This document shows positions 6,473 through 7,183 of a stretch of DNA of 7,183 nt, in pieces. The position numbers were made by a program, and so were the translations under genes. The notes under the pieces were generated by a model. That model was not told the DNA's origin and searched no databases. It was given only the letters and a program-made list of their open reading frames with translations. The DNA is from Pseudomonadota bacterium (GTDB lineage: Bacteria; Pseudomonadota; Alphaproteobacteria; Sphingomonadales; Sphingomonadaceae). Every line of letters begins with the position of its first letter. Position 1 is the first letter of the stretch. The DNA is taken from NCBI GenBank assembly GCA_023427285.1, contig JAEZBH010000300.1, forward strand, positions 1-7,183, in the 5' to 3' direction.

Positions 6473-7104
6473 TGACCTACTCCGTCAAAGAGTTGTTCCT
6501 CACCCTTCAGGGCGAAGGCGCGCACACCGGTCGCCGCGCCGTGTTCGTGCGCTTCTCCGGCTGCAACCTGTGGACGGGCCGCGAGGAAGACCGGGCCAAG
6601 GCCATCTGCCAGTTCTGCGATACGGATTTCGTGGGTACGGACGGCCCCGGCGGCGGCAAGTTCACCACCCCGGAAGCCCTCGTTGACGCCGTGGAAGCGG
6701 CGTGGGGGCCAACCCTGCCGCACCGCTATGTCGTCTGCACCGGCGGCGAGCCGCTGCTGCAACTGGACGCTCCGCTGATCGACGCCTTCCATGCGCGCGG
6801 CTTCACCATCGCCATCGAGACCAACGGCACGCAGGTCGTGCCCGAGGGCATCGACTGGATATGCGTTAGCCCCAAGCTCGGCTCGGACACCATCGTTCGC
6901 AAAGGCCACGAGCTGAAACTGGTTTATCCGCAAGCAAACGGCGATCCCGCCCAGTTCGAAGCGCTCGACTTCGAGCACTTCTTCCTCCAGCCCATGGACG
7001 GCCCGGACCAGTTGGCCAACATCCAGCTTGCAACCGAATACTGCCTCAGCCACCCCCGCTGGCGCTTGTCGCTCCAGACCCACAAGCTGATCGGGATTCC
7101 ATAA
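6472..7104 (+). CDS. queE: 7-carboxy-7-deazaguanine synthase QueE (radical SAM)
   Basis: A 210-residue radical S-adenosylmethionine enzyme that rearranges 6-carboxytetrahydropterin into 7-carboxy-7-deazaguanine, the substrate of QueC next door. The iron-sulfur cluster cysteines are C31, C46 and C49, a CX14CX2C pattern known for one class of QueE rather than the usual CX3CX2C. Other family marks are ELFLTLQGEGAHTG (7-20), CTGGEPLLQ (89-97; GGEP contacts SAM), ETNGT (116-120), CVSPK (131-135) and the C-terminal LQTHKLIGIP (201-210). The ATG shares its A with the queC stop (TGATG), so translation is probably coupled. The gene is full length. A palindromic repeat begins 15 nt after the stop. It is probably the last gene of the queuosine unit. 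Confidence 0.97.
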   Translation: MTYSVKELFLTLQGEGAHTGRRAVFVRFSGCNLWTGREEDRAKAICQFCDTDFVGTDGPGGGKFTTPEALVDAVEAAWGPTLPHRYVVCTGGEPLLQLDAPLIDAFHARGFTIAIETNGTQVVPEGIDWICVSPKLGSDTIVRKGHELKLVYPQANGDPAQFEALDFEHFFLQPMDGPDQLANIQLATEYCLSHPRWRLSLQTHKLIGIP

Positions 7105-7119
7105 GGAAATTCGGGATTT

Positions 7120-7156
7120 TTCTTTTTGCAGAGGGTCTCATCCCTCTGCACTCCCA
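7120..7156 (+). repeat. Palindromic repeat element downstream of queE (copy 2)
   Basis: TTCTTTTTGCAGAGGGTCT, then CAT, then CCCTCTGCACTCCCA. The stem TGCAGAGGG (7127-7135) / CCCTCTGCA (7142-7150) is 9 bp with a 6-nt loop. It starts 15 nt after the queE stop. It is the same element, in the same orientation relative to the preceding gene, as the one after lysR; 34 of 37 positions are identical and all three differences are in the loop. The T-run precedes the hairpin, so a normal intrinsic terminator is unlikely from the hairpin alone, although the TTTTTCTTTTT tract (7117-7127) could contribute if weak upstream pairing (TTCC-ATAA-GGAA, 7097-7108) forms. Confidence 0.8.
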
Positions 7157-7183
7157 CCCATTTTCAGTCCGCAACAGAACATG

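Noticed and set aside
7181..7183. ATG at the right edge as the start of a further gene
   Set aside because: There is no ribosome site in the preceding 20 nt and no downstream sequence to judge.

Overview
The window is GC-rich (roughly 60-65% by eye), with strong G/C preference at third codon positions. The gene content (AcuI/YhdH-type reductase, paraslipin-NfeD pair, GcvA-like LysR regulators, a TTAA-N6-TTAAC motif like a CtrA site) fits an alphaproteobacterium, perhaps a Rhodospirillales- or Sphingomonadales-type organism. That placement is inference; no marker in the window fixes the genus. Seven genes are well supported and one short ORF is plausible. There is no rRNA, tRNA, CRISPR array, transposase or phage gene.

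Left part (1-3600), all minus strand. A compact three-gene operon reads leftward from about 2424: a paraslipin/QmcA-type SPFH membrane protein, a short NfeD-type membrane protein that starts 7 nt after it, and an acrylyl-CoA reductase-type MDR oxidoreductase (acuI/yhdH) that runs off the left edge. Upstream lies an intergenic region (2425-2691) with a candidate promoter for the operon and two facing palindromic repeat copies. Next to it is a separate minus-strand LysR regulator of the GcvA type (2692-3600).

Middle (3601-4296). This is about 700 bp of mostly regulatory sequence between the divergent lysR and the rightward genes. It holds one plausible 69-residue ORF (3883-4092), a TTAA-N6-TTAAC motif just before it, and an 11-bp tandem repeat before the next gene.

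Right part (4297-7183), plus strand. A 477-residue protein reads as a tandem GGDEF-EAL protein in which both signature motifs are lost, so it is probably a non-enzymatic relative of cyclic-di-GMP enzymes. It lies 43 nt upstream of queC and queE, which overlap by one base and make preQ0, the 7-deazaguanine precursor of queuosine. The three may be co-transcribed.

The most notable non-coding signal is a 37-nt palindromic element. It occurs once just after the lysR stop and again just after the queE stop, in the same orientation relative to each gene, identical at 34 of 37 positions. A diverged third copy faces the first one across the 2425-2691 intergenic region.
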